Shown one piece after another: positions 34,969 through 45,089 of a DNA stretch of 64,000 nucleotides. A model generated the notes under the pieces. That model was not told the origin of the DNA. It saw only the letters and a program-made list of their open reading frames with translations, and searched no databases. Source of the stretch: GCA-2728135 sp002728135 (GTDB taxonomy: Bacteria; Pseudomonadota; Alphaproteobacteria; UBA828); the NCBI GenBank assembly GCA_963997635.1, contig CAXEND010000002.1, positions 1-64,000 of the forward strand, given 5' to 3'. The position numbers and the translations under genes were made by a program. The first letter of the stretch is position 1. The number at the start of each line of letters is the position of its first letter.

Positions 34969-36606
34969 ATGAATGGTGGTGAATCTCTTGTCTCTACTCT
35001 TATAGACAATGGTGTAAAATATATTTTTGGCGTACCTGGTGAAAGTTATCTTTCAGTGTTAGAAGCCATTAGGGCAAAAAACAATGCTTTAAGATTTATT
35101 AATACACGACATGAATCTGGAGCATCATTCGCAGCTGATGCCTATGGTCGCCTCACAAGTAGACCTGGGGTTGCATTTGTTACAAGAGGCCCAGGTGCCA
35201 CAAACGCTTCAATAGGAATCCATACTGCACGCCAGGATAGCAATCCTTTGGTCATGTTTGTAGGACAAGTGCCAACAGATCAACTGGGACTAGAGTCTTT
35301 TCAAGAAATAAACTATTCAGAAATGTTTGGACAAGTAGCAAAAGCTGTCATAGAGCCTATAAAAGCAGAAGATGTTAGTTCTGCTACCGAAGAAGCACTT
35401 AGGATTTCTATGGAAGGACGACCGGGACCTGTTATTGTCCCACTACCTGAAGATGTAGGTTTTGGAGAGGTAAAAAATAAATTAGAGATAGAGCCTGTTG
35501 ATAGGGCAACTATCTTAGCGGAAGTAGAATTAATAAATTCTGCAGTTGAAATGATAGAGTGTTCTAAGTATCCAGTCATAATAGCTGGAGAAATGATTAA
35601 TTTTGAACGCTGCAATGATCTTCTCGAAAAATTTGCTTCCCAAATTGGAGCAGGAGTTATTGCAGGATTCCGAAGACAAGGTGTTATAGATTCAAATTAT
35701 TCCGGATATTTTGGTCATTTTGGCTTAGCTCTAAACGATTATCAAAATGAATTTTGGTCTGATGTAGATTTGGTAATAGGAATAGGCACAAGGCTTGATG
35801 GAGCAACTTCGCTTGACTTCTCATTAGTTAGAGAGTCCCAGTCACTTATACAAGTATTTCCAAGTCAAGAAGGACTAATTAACAACAAACCAAATATACC
35901 AATCTGTGCGGACAGTAAACCAACCATTATAGCCTTAAGTGAAAAACTAAGTGATCAAGCTCCTTCTAGTAGAATGGAATGGAGAGAAAAGATTAATAGA
36001 ATATACCGTGATTGGACAAAACCTGAAAATAATCCCTCTATAGGAAATGTAGATCTAGCGGCTATTGCAAGCAAAATGAGTGATCTTTTACCAAGTAATT
36101 CTATTATGACCTGCGATGCCGGTAATTTTTCTACGTGGTTTCAGCGCCATGGTTCATATACACACTCTAAGGCTCAAGCTGGACCTGCTGTTGGAGCTAT
36201 GGGTTATAGTGTGCCAGCAGCATTTGGAGCAAAAATAGCCTATCCGGAGCATACTGTCGTTGCTATAGCAGGGGACGGAGGTTTTATGATGACGGGGCAA
36301 GAATTAATATCAGCTGTCGAGAATAACCTGCCAATAATTGTAATTGTTTGTGATAATTCTGCTTATGGAACTATAGCTATGCATCAATATGTGCACTATG
36401 GAGAAAATAATCAATACGGTACAAAAATTAAAAGCCCCGACTTCGCGGCTGCAGCAAGAGGCTGGGGAGCAAGAGCTTCAACAGTGAGAAAGACTGATGA
36501 ATTCGAACCCGTATTCAGAAACGCTTTATCCTCCATGGAACCAACACTTATTCATATTGTAACTGATCTAAGAGATCTCAGTGGCACAGGCCTTAAGATG
36601 GAATAG
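34969..36606 (+). CDS. Thiamine-pyrophosphate enzyme, acetolactate-synthase-like
   Basis: This 545-aa three-domain TPP enzyme has the N-terminal catalytic glutamate in NTRHESGASFAADAYGR, FVTRGPGATNA, a central FAD/nucleotide-like domain, and the TPP-Mg motif AGDGGFMMTGQELISAVENN in the C-terminal domain. The glutamate excludes glyoxylate carboligase, which has a valine there. No small regulatory subunit is adjacent, so it is probably not the housekeeping acetolactate synthase. The ATG at 34969 is preferred; a TTG at 34930 overlapping RidA gives 13 extra residues that homologues usually lack. The substrate is unknown. Confidence 0.86.
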   Translation: MNGGESLVSTLIDNGVKYIFGVPGESYLSVLEAIRAKNNALRFINTRHESGASFAADAYGRLTSRPGVAFVTRGPGATNASIGIHTARQDSNPLVMFVGQVPTDQLGLESFQEINYSEMFGQVAKAVIEPIKAEDVSSATEEALRISMEGRPGPVIVPLPEDVGFGEVKNKLEIEPVDRATILAEVELINSAVEMIECSKYPVIIAGEMINFERCNDLLEKFASQIGAGVIAGFRRQGVIDSNYSGYFGHFGLALNDYQNEFWSDVDLVIGIGTRLDGATSLDFSLVRESQSLIQVFPSQEGLINNKPNIPICADSKPTIIALSEKLSDQAPSSRMEWREKINRIYRDWTKPENNPSIGNVDLAAIASKMSDLLPSNSIMTCDAGNFSTWFQRHGSYTHSKAQAGPAVGAMGYSVPAAFGAKIAYPEHTVVAIAGDGGFMMTGQELISAVENNLPIIVIVCDNSAYGTIAMHQYVHYGENNQYGTKIKSPDFAAAARGWGARASTVRKTDEFEPVFRNALSSMEPTLIHIVTDLRDLSGTGLKME

Positions 36607-36670
36607 TTCCAGATTTCAGAAATTTAGTCATTTAGATTCAGATTTTAGAAATTAAATCAACAGTTTAAAG

Positions 36671-37834
36671 ATGCAAGACACCCCTCTAAAAAGCCAATTT
36701 ACTGTTCAAGTAGCTGACTCCATAACTGATATTCCGGAAAACACTTGGAATCACTGTTTAAACTCGAACCATCCTTTTATGCTCTTTAACTTTCTTCTTT
36801 CATTAGAAGAAAGTGGATCTGCAATCTCTGAAACCGGCTGGAGGGCCCAGCACCTTGTACTATACTCGGGCACAAATATTGTTGGCACTATGCCAATGTA
36901 TCTAAAAGAGCATTCCGCGGGTGAATATGTTTTTGATCATGGCTGGGCTGATGCTTTTCACAGAGCGGGCGGTAGATATTATCCAAAACTTCAAGTCTCA
37001 GTCCCGTTCACACCAGCAACGGGTCCAAGGTTGCTAATTTCACCAAATGTAGACAAACCAGAAATTGCAAGGAAAGCACTAATTTTGAAAGCTATCGAAC
37101 ATTGCCAAAATATGGGTGCATCATCTTTGCACATAACTTTTCCAACGAGAGAAGAGTGGAATAATTTTAGTGAATTAGGGATGCTAAAACGCACAGGGAT
37201 ACAATTTCACTGGTTCAATCAGGGTTATGAAAACTTTGAAGAATTTTTATCTACATTTTCTTCATCGAAGAGAAAACAAATACGAAAAGAACGAAGGAAA
37301 GCAATTATAAATGATATAAAAATTTCAACCCTTTGCGGTGATAGTATTAAAGAGCATCATTGGGATTCATTTTATACATTTTACAAAAATACAGGACAGC
37401 GCAAGTGGGGCATTCCCTATTTAAATCGTGATTTTTTTAGCCTCTTAGGGAATAGAATGGCAGATCAAATAATTTTGATTGTAGCCGAGAGGGCAGGTAA
37501 ACCGATTGGTGCTGCACTAAATTTTCTTGGAAATAATACTTTATATGGAAGAAATTGGGGGTGTATAGAAGACCATAAATTTTTACATTTTGAGGTCTGT
37601 TATTACCAAGCAATTGATTTTGCAATTACAAATAAAATTAACAAAATTGAGGCTGGTGCCCAAGGGGGACATAAACTTTCGCGCGGTTACATCCCCACTA
37701 CTACATATTCATCACATTGGATAGCTCACCCAGGATTACGTCAGGCAGTTAGTGAGTATCTTACAAACGAAGTTACTAACGTGGATAGGGAAATAAAAAT
37801 TTTAGAAAAACACTCACCCTTTAAACGAGTATAG
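36671..37834 (+). CDS. FemAB-like GNAT-superfamily protein (DUF482 / COG3146 type)
   Basis: This 387-aa protein matches the proteobacterial peptidogalycan-biosynthesis/recognition family (COG3146). Typical blocks are HPFMLFNFLLSLEESGSA, the VFDHGWADAFHRAGGRYYPKLQVSVPFTPATGPRLL stretch (the whole is longer than shown motifs), RKQIRKERRK, and ARGAGAHK-like AGAQGGHKLSRGYIPT near the C-terminus. The fold is a duplicated GNAT. The biochemical function is not firmly known; aminoacyl- or acyl-transfer is likely. It follows the TPP gene by 64 bases and converges with clpA. Confidence 0.83.
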   Translation: MQDTPLKSQFTVQVADSITDIPENTWNHCLNSNHPFMLFNFLLSLEESGSAISETGWRAQHLVLYSGTNIVGTMPMYLKEHSAGEYVFDHGWADAFHRAGGRYYPKLQVSVPFTPATGPRLLISPNVDKPEIARKALILKAIEHCQNMGASSLHITFPTREEWNNFSELGMLKRTGIQFHWFNQGYENFEEFLSTFSSSKRKQIRKERRKAIINDIKISTLCGDSIKEHHWDSFYTFYKNTGQRKWGIPYLNRDFFSLLGNRMADQIILIVAERAGKPIGAALNFLGNNTLYGRNWGCIEDHKFLHFEVCYYQAIDFAITNKINKIEAGAQGGHKLSRGYIPTTTYSSHWIAHPGLRQAVSEYLTNEVTNVDREIKILEKHSPFKRV

Positions 37835-37858
37835 TAGAATCAATCGACGCACATCAAT

Positions 37859-40159
37859 TTAAGACTTTAGTTTTTTCTGTTTAAAAGGATCTAAATAATA
37901 TTCAAAACTAATTTCATCTTTCACATAGTCTAATCTGACCATTCCTCCTTTCTCTAGTTTTCCAAATAACATTTCGTCTGCTAACGGTTTTTTTATTTTT
38001 TCTTGAATTAAACGTGAGATGGGTCTAGCACCATAAGTTGAGTCGAATCCTTCAGAAACAAGCCACTCAATAACTCTCTCTCCTACTTCAATTTCTACTT
38101 TTTTATCAGCAAGAAGCTCCTCAAGTTGCATAATAAACTTCCCCACTACCAGTCTTACTATTTCAGGTGTAAGTGGCGAAAATGCGATAATAGCATCTAG
38201 TCGATTACGAAATTCAGGTGAGAATAATTTCGTTATTGCCTCTTGGTCATCACCCGAGCGTGTCTCACGCTCAAAGCCTATAGCTGGCTTAGCAAGATCT
38301 GCCGCACCGGCATTGGTCGTCATAATTATTATTATATTACGAAAATCTATTTTCTTACCATTATGATCAGTGAGAGTACCATGATCCATTACTTGAAGAA
38401 GAAGATTGAAAAGATCGGGGTGTGCCTTCTCTATCTCATCAAGCAACAATACGGCATGAGGAGTTTTATCTACTGCATCCGTCAACAAGCCACCTTGATC
38501 AAAACCAACATAACCCGGTGGTGCACCAATTAGCCTTGAGACAGTATGGCGTTCCATATATTCAGACATGTCAAAACGAATTAGGTCTATTCCAAGAGTA
38601 TGTGCCAATTGGCGAGCAACCTCAGTTTTACCTACACCAGTAGGACCAGAAAAGATGTATGAACCTACTGGCTTCTCAGTTTCTCTTAATCCTGCACGAG
38701 CTAATTTAATTGCATTACTAACTTGAGTAATTGCACTGTTCTGACCAAAAACAACAGTTGCCAGATCTCTTTCTAAGTTTTTTAGAGATGTTTTATCTTC
38801 CCCACTTACGGTTTTCGGTGGAATTCTGGCAATCTTAGAAATTACAGACTCCACGTCTCTGACACCAACGGTCTTTTTCCTCTTTGAATTACTTTTGAGA
38901 GCTTGCATAGCACCAACTTCATCAATTACATCAATAGCTTTATCGGGTAATTTACGGTCATGAATATATCTATCAGATAACTCTACAGCAGATCTAATTG
39001 CTTCAGAAGTATATTTAATTTGATGATGCTCCTCATAATAAGGTTTTATACCACGCAATATTTTTATTGCATCCTCAAGAGATGGTTCTCTAATATCAAT
39101 TTTTTCAAATCTGCGTGATAGTGCTCTGTCTTTATCAAAGTAATTGCGGTATTCCTTGTAAGTAGTTGATCCAATACAACTCAAAGACCCTCTTTGAAGT
39201 GCGGGTTTCAAAATGTTTGAAGCATCCATAGATCCGCCAGATGTAGCTCCAGCACCTATTATTGTATGGATTTCATCAATAAAAAGAATTGCCCCATCAA
39301 TCTCATCTAATTGGCTAATTACAGCCTTAATTCGTTCTTCAAAATCTCCTCTATAGCGAGTACCAGCCAACAATAGACCCATATCGAGAGAATAAATTGT
39401 TACTGAAGCAATTACCTCAGGTACTTGTTTATCCACTATTCTTCTTGCTAAGCCTTCAGCTATAGCAGTTTTTCCTACCCCTGGATCACCCACAAATAGA
39501 GGGTTGTTCTTACGACGGCGACAAAGCACTTGGACAGTTCGTTCTATTTCCTGATCTCGTCCGATAAGGGGGTCAATTTTACCTTCTCGAGCTTCCTCAT
39601 TAAGGTTTGCACAATAGGATTCAAGTGCATTCATCCCCTTTTTAACAACAACATCATCAGTATTTTCTTCTGACCCTGACACCCCCCGATATTCAAGATT
39701 ATCTCCTTTATTTGATTTCTTAATTCCATGGGAAATAAAATTTACTATGTCGAGTCTTGTTAGAGATTGTTTTTTAAGAAAAAACACCGCATGACTCTCA
39801 CTCTCAGAAAACATTGCAACTAGTACATTCGCACCTGTAACCTTGTCACGCCCTGAGGACTGGACATGAATAACAGCACGCTGAACTACACGCTGGAAAG
39901 AGGTAGAATAACCCAATTCTTCGCCATGATCTGAATCCGTGGTTTTGTATTGCTCCTTATTCAGCTCTGTATTAATAAACACAGTTAAATCTTCTTGTAA
40001 TTTAGATGTATCCACATCACATGCTTCAAAAACAGCTTTAGAATCTGGATCTTCTAATAATGCCAACAACAAATGCTCTAATGTTACGAATTCATGGTCG
40101 TTTTTCTTAGCAACAGAAAAGGCAACTTGCAGACTTTTTTCAAGGTTAGTTGAAAGCAT
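37859..40159 (-). CDS. clpA: ATP-dependent Clp protease ATP-binding subunit ClpA
   Basis: The 766-aa Hsp100 unfoldase has an N-domain (about 1-145), then two AAA+ modules with Walker A motifs GDPGVGKT (224-231) and GPTGVGKT (505-512). The ClpP-docking IGF loop lies in KPAIGFERE. There is no long middle domain, which separates it from ClpB/ClpC. It unfolds substrates for ClpP, including N-end-rule proteins delivered by ClpS. clpS lies 27 bases upstream on the same strand, the usual clpS-clpA pair. Confidence 0.96.
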   Translation of the reverse strand: MLSTNLEKSLQVAFSVAKKNDHEFVTLEHLLLALLEDPDSKAVFEACDVDTSKLQEDLTVFINTELNKEQYKTTDSDHGEELGYSTSFQRVVQRAVIHVQSSGRDKVTGANVLVAMFSESESHAVFFLKKQSLTRLDIVNFISHGIKKSNKGDNLEYRGVSGSEENTDDVVVKKGMNALESYCANLNEEAREGKIDPLIGRDQEIERTVQVLCRRRKNNPLFVGDPGVGKTAIAEGLARRIVDKQVPEVIASVTIYSLDMGLLLAGTRYRGDFEERIKAVISQLDEIDGAILFIDEIHTIIGAGATSGGSMDASNILKPALQRGSLSCIGSTTYKEYRNYFDKDRALSRRFEKIDIREPSLEDAIKILRGIKPYYEEHHQIKYTSEAIRSAVELSDRYIHDRKLPDKAIDVIDEVGAMQALKSNSKRKKTVGVRDVESVISKIARIPPKTVSGEDKTSLKNLERDLATVVFGQNSAITQVSNAIKLARAGLRETEKPVGSYIFSGPTGVGKTEVARQLAHTLGIDLIRFDMSEYMERHTVSRLIGAPPGYVGFDQGGLLTDAVDKTPHAVLLLDEIEKAHPDLFNLLLQVMDHGTLTDHNGKKIDFRNIIIIMTTNAGAADLAKPAIGFERETRSGDDQEAITKLFSPEFRNRLDAIIAFSPLTPEIVRLVVGKFIMQLEELLADKKVEIEVGERVIEWLVSEGFDSTYGARPISRLIQEKIKKPLADEMLFGKLEKGGMVRLDYVKDEISFEYYLDPFKQKKLKS

Positions 40160-40186
40160 TTAAAAATATAATCCTATAGTAATTTT

Positions 40187-40513
40187 TTAATCCTTTTCCA
40201 TCGTACACTGTAATGGATGTTCATTGTGTTTTGCGAATTCAATTACCTGTTTAACCTTTGTTTCGGCAACCTCAAAAGTAAAAACCCCACATACTCCCAC
40301 CCCTCTTCGATGAACATGCAGCATAACCTCAGTAGCCTTTTGGTTGCTCATTGAAAAAAAGGACTGCAAAACTATAATGACAAATTCCATTGGGGTGTAA
40401 TCATCGTTTAGTAATAATACTTTGTACATAGAAGGCTTTTCAACCTCAGCCCGTTTCTTTGTTATAACTCCTGATATATCCTCTGGTCCAAGATCTGTTT
40501 TTCTATCATTCAT
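40187..40513 (-). CDS. clpS: ATP-dependent Clp protease adaptor ClpS
   Basis: This 108-aa protein has the ClpS core VLLNDDYTPMEFVIIVL (29-45), in which the N-degron pocket residues lie, plus HVHRRGVGVCGVFTFEVAETKV. The N-terminal 25 residues are the variable tail. It binds N-degrons and hands them to ClpA. AGGA lies upstream of the ATG. The gene is first in clpS-clpA. Confidence 0.96.
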   Translation of the reverse strand: MNDRKTDLGPEDISGVITKKRAEVEKPSMYKVLLLNDDYTPMEFVIIVLQSFFSMSNQKATEVMLHVHRRGVGVCGVFTFEVAETKVKQVIEFAKHNEHPLQCTMEKD

Positions 40514-40615
40514 TAGCTTCTAAATCCTAACAAAGCGTAAATTACTTTCACCAAAACAATAGGCCATATATACACTTGGCTATCATAAGTTGAAAATTTT
40601 CACGAATAAATGGAA

Positions 40616-41038
40616 TTAAATGACTATATCTATATCTGCAAAGAAGAAACTAATCTCTATAGCAGCGTTTTCTGGTGAATCAGATCCATGAACTGAATTA
40701 GCCTCAACTGATTCTCCAAAATCCTTCCTTATCGTTCCTTCATCTGCATTTGCTGGGTTTGTAGCACCCATTATAGATCGATTTTCCGTAATAGCTTGTT
40801 CTCCTTCTAAGACTTGGACAACAACTGGACCAGAAGTCATATACTTACACAAGTCATCGTAAAAAGCTCTCTCTTTGTGGATTTGATAAAATTTCTGAGC
40901 TTGACCTAAAGTGAGATGTATACGCTTTTGTGCAACTATTTTTAGCCCACGAATCTCAAAACGCTCATTAATAGCGCCTGTTAGATTACGACGGGTTGCG
41001 TCGGGCTTTATTATTGAAAGAGTTCGTTCAGTCGCCAT
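40616..41038 (-). CDS. ndk: Nucleoside diphosphate kinase
   Basis: The 140-aa enzyme equilibrates NTP and NDP pools. It has the KPDA motif (11-14), NRSIMGATNPANADEGTIR (86-104) and the phospho-histidine H117 in NSVHGSDS. Length matches the family. GGAG lies about 10 bases before the ATG. The 150-base gap upstream separates it from pepA on the same strand and ends in a stem-loop at the pepA stop. Confidence 0.97.
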   Translation of the reverse strand: MATERTLSIIKPDATRRNLTGAINERFEIRGLKIVAQKRIHLTLGQAQKFYQIHKERAFYDDLCKYMTSGPVVVQVLEGEQAITENRSIMGATNPANADEGTIRKDFGESVEANSVHGSDSPENAAIEISFFFADIDIVI

Positions 41039-41160
41039 TTCAATTAATCTCCAGAATTTTTTTAATGAACTATATAAGATGGGAAAACTTTTGCTTCAAC
41101 AAGATTAAAATATTTATAAATAAAATTTATTATTTTCATAATTTAATTACTTTTTTTCGC

Positions 41161-41190
41161 AAATATACATACGAGTTTACTTGTATATTT
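41161..41190. repeat. Perfect 9-bp-arm stem-loop at the pepA 3' end
   Basis: AAATATACA and TGTATATTT flank a 12-base loop and overlap the pepA stop codon. It may stabilise or end the pepA transcript. On the pepA strand the stem is followed by GCG and an A-run rather than a T-run, so it is not a classical intrinsic terminator. Confidence 0.4.
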
Positions 41191-42697
41191 ATAAATCTTC
41201 ATAGTTTTCATTTACAAACCTATCAAGTAATTTTACACCAAACCCACTTGCCCCCTTAGGTACAATTGAATTTTCAGAGCCCTTCATCCAGGCCACTCCA
41301 GCAATATCAATATGTGCCCATGGAGTATTACCTACAAAACGCTGCAATAACTGTGCACCAGCAATACTGCCGGCTTCTCGCGATTTTCCAACGTTCTTCA
41401 TATCAGCAATTGCTGAATTAATTTCCTTGTCATAACGAACATCTAGAGGAAGTTGCCAAATATCTTCACCTACATATTTTCCTGCATTAATTAAATTGTC
41501 TGCTAAATTTTGATTGTTTGAAAAAACACCAGCCATGTGAGAACCCAAAGTCACAACTACTGCTCCAGTTAAGGTTGCTAGGTTTATAATTACAGAGGGA
41601 CTATACTTACTTTGGGCATAGTATAAAACGTCAGCGAGGACCAGACGGCCTTCTGCATCTGTGTTTATTACCTCGATAGTTTGCCCAGACATGGTAGTCA
41701 CAACATCGCCTGGTCTTTGTGCCTTACCATCGGGCATATTTTCAACAAGCCCGACAATACCAACCACATTACACTTTGCTTTCCTACCTGCCAATGCACG
41801 CATTGTACCAATTACGGCACCTGCACCCGCCATATCATATTTCATTTCCTCCATTCCGCCCGACGGTTTGAGAGAAATACCACCAGTATCAAATGTTACC
41901 CCTTTTCCAACTAAAGCTACAGGTGTTTCCTTAGAACTGTTTGGATTACCTTTCCAATGCATAATAGCTACAATTGGTTCTTTCTCGCTTCCTTGGGAGA
42001 CACCGAGCAAGGCTCCCATACCTAATTTCTCCAATTCATTTTTTTTAAGTAGTTTCACATCAATCCCTAATTCTTGCAAATTCATGATATCTCGGCCAAT
42101 TGCTTCTGGGTATTTGACATTACCAGGTTCAGAAATTAGGTCGCGCGCGAGATTTACACCTTTTGCCACCTCACTTCTAATAGAAAATATATTCTGAGCA
42201 TCCAAATGGTCATTAACCAGAACATTTGCCGTATTTATAGAAATTGATGAGACGGAATTTTTCTCATTTGTAAAGTATTTTGAGAATTTATAACTTCCAA
42301 GCTTTAGTCCATAAGCAATTTCTAAAGCAAGATTAACATCTGTCATGCCCATTTCAGAAAAAGATTCTATGGCTAAATCAACACTTTCTTCCTTACAATG
42401 AGCAAGAGCTTTAAGAGCTGTTGCTCCTGCCCTTTGAATATTTAAGATTGAAAATTCTGAAGCCTTACCAAGCCCACAGAGCAATATTCTATTTAATGAC
42501 AAACCATGTGGTGCCTCAATAATCAAAGTGGAATAAAGCTTAGCGTCATATGAATTTAACTCGATAGCCCTACTAATTGCACCTTCAGTAAAAGTATCAA
42601 CTGATTTCGCAAATTCAGTTAGGCCATCACCTTCTGCTAGGAAAATTATAAGTGAGCCAGAAGTAGGTATTTCGATAGGTGCAAATTCAATCTTCAT
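41189..42697 (-). CDS. pepA: Leucyl aminopeptidase (cytosol aminopeptidase)
   Basis: The 502-aa M17-family peptidase has the signature NTDAEGRLVLAD, the metal ligands in GKGVTFDTGGISLKPS and MKYDMAGAGAV, and an N-terminal macro-like domain. It removes N-terminal residues from peptides using two divalent metals and forms hexamers. GGAGAG precedes the ATG. It is divergent from lptF, the standard alphaproteobacterial neighbour. Confidence 0.96.
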   Translation of the reverse strand: MKIEFAPIEIPTSGSLIIFLAEGDGLTEFAKSVDTFTEGAISRAIELNSYDAKLYSTLIIEAPHGLSLNRILLCGLGKASEFSILNIQRAGATALKALAHCKEESVDLAIESFSEMGMTDVNLALEIAYGLKLGSYKFSKYFTNEKNSVSSISINTANVLVNDHLDAQNIFSIRSEVAKGVNLARDLISEPGNVKYPEAIGRDIMNLQELGIDVKLLKKNELEKLGMGALLGVSQGSEKEPIVAIMHWKGNPNSSKETPVALVGKGVTFDTGGISLKPSGGMEEMKYDMAGAGAVIGTMRALAGRKAKCNVVGIVGLVENMPDGKAQRPGDVVTTMSGQTIEVINTDAEGRLVLADVLYYAQSKYSPSVIINLATLTGAVVVTLGSHMAGVFSNNQNLADNLINAGKYVGEDIWQLPLDVRYDKEINSAIADMKNVGKSREAGSIAGAQLLQRFVGNTPWAHIDIAGVAWMKGSENSIVPKGASGFGVKLLDRFVNENYEDL

Positions 42698-42846
42698 TCT
42701 TATCTCTCCGTAACAAAGAAAAAATTATAAAAGGTATAAGATTTAAACATTTATACGCTATAGACCTTTTCTACAACTTATTCTCAGATAACACATAAAA
42801 AAAAACGTTTATTCTAGGCTGTGCCTGATCGATCTACCACCCTATA

Positions 42847-43983
42847 ATGTATGCCATGTTGAGATATCAAAGATATATATTAAGGCATTTAGCTTTACCT
42901 GTTTTGTTCATTACAGTTGGGCTTACCGCCATCATTTGGCTTACTCAGTCTCTGAGATTCATTGATCTGATAGTTAATAAAGGTCTTTCTCTGAGCTCAT
43001 TTCTTCATCTTTCGTTGTTATTATTACCATCTTTTTTGGGCGTGATTCTCCCTATCTCTCTTTTTTGTGCCATACTTTTTGTCTACAACCGACTAGCTAT
43101 TGACAGTGAGCTGGTTAGTTTAAGAGCTAGTGGGGCAAGCCAATGGTCACTCGCAAAACCCGCAATTATTTTAGCAGGGATCGTGATGATTATAGTTTAT
43201 GCAATAAATATGTATTTCACCCCTTTATCTTATCGCAATTTTAAAGATAAACAGACTGTAATTCGCAGCGATTTCTCCTCTGTCCTTCTACAAGAAGGAG
43301 TTTTTACAACCTTAGTAAATAACGTAACTGTATACGTAAGGGCAAGAAATACTGATGGAAGGCTCCGTGGAATATTAGTCCACGATGAAAGAATACCTGA
43401 TCAACCTGTTACAATGATGGCCGAAAGCGGAACTTTGGTTCGTACTGAATCAGGACCACGTTTTGTACTTATAAACGGAAATAGACAAGAAATTGATAAG
43501 GGATTGGGTAGACTTTCTCTTTTATACTTTGATTCATATGCACTAGACATTCAATTTATTACTGAAAACCCCGAAGATCGCTGGAGGGAGCCTCGAGAGC
43601 GATACTTACACGAACTTCTTAATCCAGGTCCAGGCTACGATGATCAACGCAATCGTAGTAAATTTTTAGCGGAGGCTCATCAAAGAATAATTTCACCATT
43701 ATTTGCTATTGCTCTAACTGCCATTGCAATGGCATCAGTGCTAGGAGGTACCCTAAACAGACGGGGACAATGGCGCCAAATTCTAATCGGCATCCTAGCT
43801 GGCTTTGCACTTGAGGCTATAGGCCTCTTACTAGCAAACCTTGTAGCTAAGCAGCCGCAATATGCTTGGTTAATGTATATTAATGTTGCTGTATTTACCC
43901 TAGCTGGTTTTTATCTGATGCTGAGACATAGATTAAAGATAAATAATAATTCCTTTGTGATAACAAAGGGACAAGAGTCATGA
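42847..43983 (+). CDS. lptF: LPS export ABC transporter permease LptF
   Basis: This 378-aa permease has about three helices at the N-terminus (12-125), a periplasmic beta-jellyroll domain (about 130-275) and three C-terminal helices. The family motif DSELVSLRASGAS is seen after the second helix. With LptG and LptB it extracts LPS from the inner membrane. Its TGA overlaps the lptG ATG (ATGA). It is first in lptF-lptG-lptD-surA-rsmA. Confidence 0.93.
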   Translation: MYAMLRYQRYILRHLALPVLFITVGLTAIIWLTQSLRFIDLIVNKGLSLSSFLHLSLLLLPSFLGVILPISLFCAILFVYNRLAIDSELVSLRASGASQWSLAKPAIILAGIVMIIVYAINMYFTPLSYRNFKDKQTVIRSDFSSVLLQEGVFTTLVNNVTVYVRARNTDGRLRGILVHDERIPDQPVTMMAESGTLVRTESGPRFVLINGNRQEIDKGLGRLSLLYFDSYALDIQFITENPEDRWREPRERYLHELLNPGPGYDDQRNRSKFLAEAHQRIISPLFAIALTAIAMASVLGGTLNRRGQWRQILIGILAGFALEAIGLLLANLVAKQPQYAWLMYINVAVFTLAGFYLMLRHRLKINNNSFVITKGQES

Positions 43984-45089
43984 AAACAATGCGACTTTCT
44001 CCAACACTATCTTTTTATATTGGCAAACAGTTTATAACAGGAATTGGTATTGTTTTTTTAGTTTTTGTTGTAACAATATTTATTTTTGATGCTGTCGAAC
44101 TTTTGCGTCGTGGTTCGGGAGCAAACAAAGAGTTCGCAACATTTGCCACTATGTTGCAAATGGCACTACTACGTATTCCCTTTATGGCTCAAAAGGTTTT
44201 GCCATTTGCGGCCTTAGTAGGAGGGTTATGGACTTTTACACGGTTAACAAAAAACCATGAACTAATTGTTGCTCGAGCCGCAGGTGTTTCAGTTTGGCAG
44301 TTCTTACTACCAATACTTGTCATAGCTTTAATTTTAGGCACTTTCACAATCACAGTTTTTAATCCTATGTCTGCTGCTATGGTAAACAAATATGAGCAAA
44401 TGGATGCTCAGTATCTTGGTGGAAACTCAAGCCTTCTAGCATTGTCTCAAAACGGTATTTGGCTTAGACAAAATGATACAGAGATGCAATCTGTAGTTCA
44501 CGCTCGTAGAATCAGTGAGGATGATGTAGTACTACATGATGTAATCATATTTTCATTCCTCAAAGACGATCAGTTTGTTAATAGAATTGACGCAGAGGAA
44601 GCCAAATTATCAAAAGGTAAATGGCAATTAACAAAAGCAGTTATAACAGGCCCTGACCAGCCTGCCATATTTCATGATACATATTTTCTCCCTACTTCTT
44701 TAACATTTGACCAAATTGAAGATAGCTTTGCCCCTCCCGAAACTCTCTCATTTTGGGCACTTCCTGGCTTTATTAAAGTATTGGAGAATTCTGGTTTTTC
44801 TGCTGTCGCACATAGACTGCACTGGCATTCACTACTTGCTGGACCATTATTACTGTGTGCGATGGTTTTAATTGCCGCAACATTTTCTCTTAGATTCAGG
44901 AGAAAAGGTGGAATATGGATTTTAATTGCTGCTGCAGTATTAACTGGATTCATTCTTTATTTCTTATCTGACCTAGTTCTCGCTCTTGGATTGTCTGGGA
45001 ATATTCCAGTTGCTCTTGCTGCATGGACTCCAGCAGGAATCTTCACTCTCGTTGGAATTGCAAGTTTATTTCATTTGGAGGACGGATAA
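43980..45089 (+). CDS. lptG: LPS export ABC transporter permease LptG
   Basis: This 369-aa partner of LptF has the same layout: helices at about 14-125, a periplasmic domain, and C-terminal helices from about 275. The coupling segment is NHELIVARAAGVS. It overlaps lptF by four bases, and its TAA shares its last base with the lptD ATG (TAATG), so translation of all three is coupled. Confidence 0.93.
   Translation: MKTMRLSPTLSFYIGKQFITGIGIVFLVFVVTIFIFDAVELLRRGSGANKEFATFATMLQMALLRIPFMAQKVLPFAALVGGLWTFTRLTKNHELIVARAAGVSVWQFLLPILVIALILGTFTITVFNPMSAAMVNKYEQMDAQYLGGNSSLLALSQNGIWLRQNDTEMQSVVHARRISEDDVVLHDVIIFSFLKDDQFVNRIDAEEAKLSKGKWQLTKAVITGPDQPAIFHDTYFLPTSLTFDQIEDSFAPPETLSFWALPGFIKVLENSGFSAVAHRLHWHSLLAGPLLLCAMVLIAATFSLRFRRKGGIWILIAAAVLTGFILYFLSDLVLALGLSGNIPVALAAWTPAGIFTLVGIASLFHLEDG

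Noticed and set aside
34969..36606. Glyoxylate carboligase
   Set aside because: That enzyme lacks the catalytic glutamate, which is present here in the RHESGA segment.
45023..45088. Upstream start of lptD inside lptG
   Set aside because: The ATG at 45089 has a GGAGGA ribosome site, couples with the lptG stop and is followed by a proper signal peptide.
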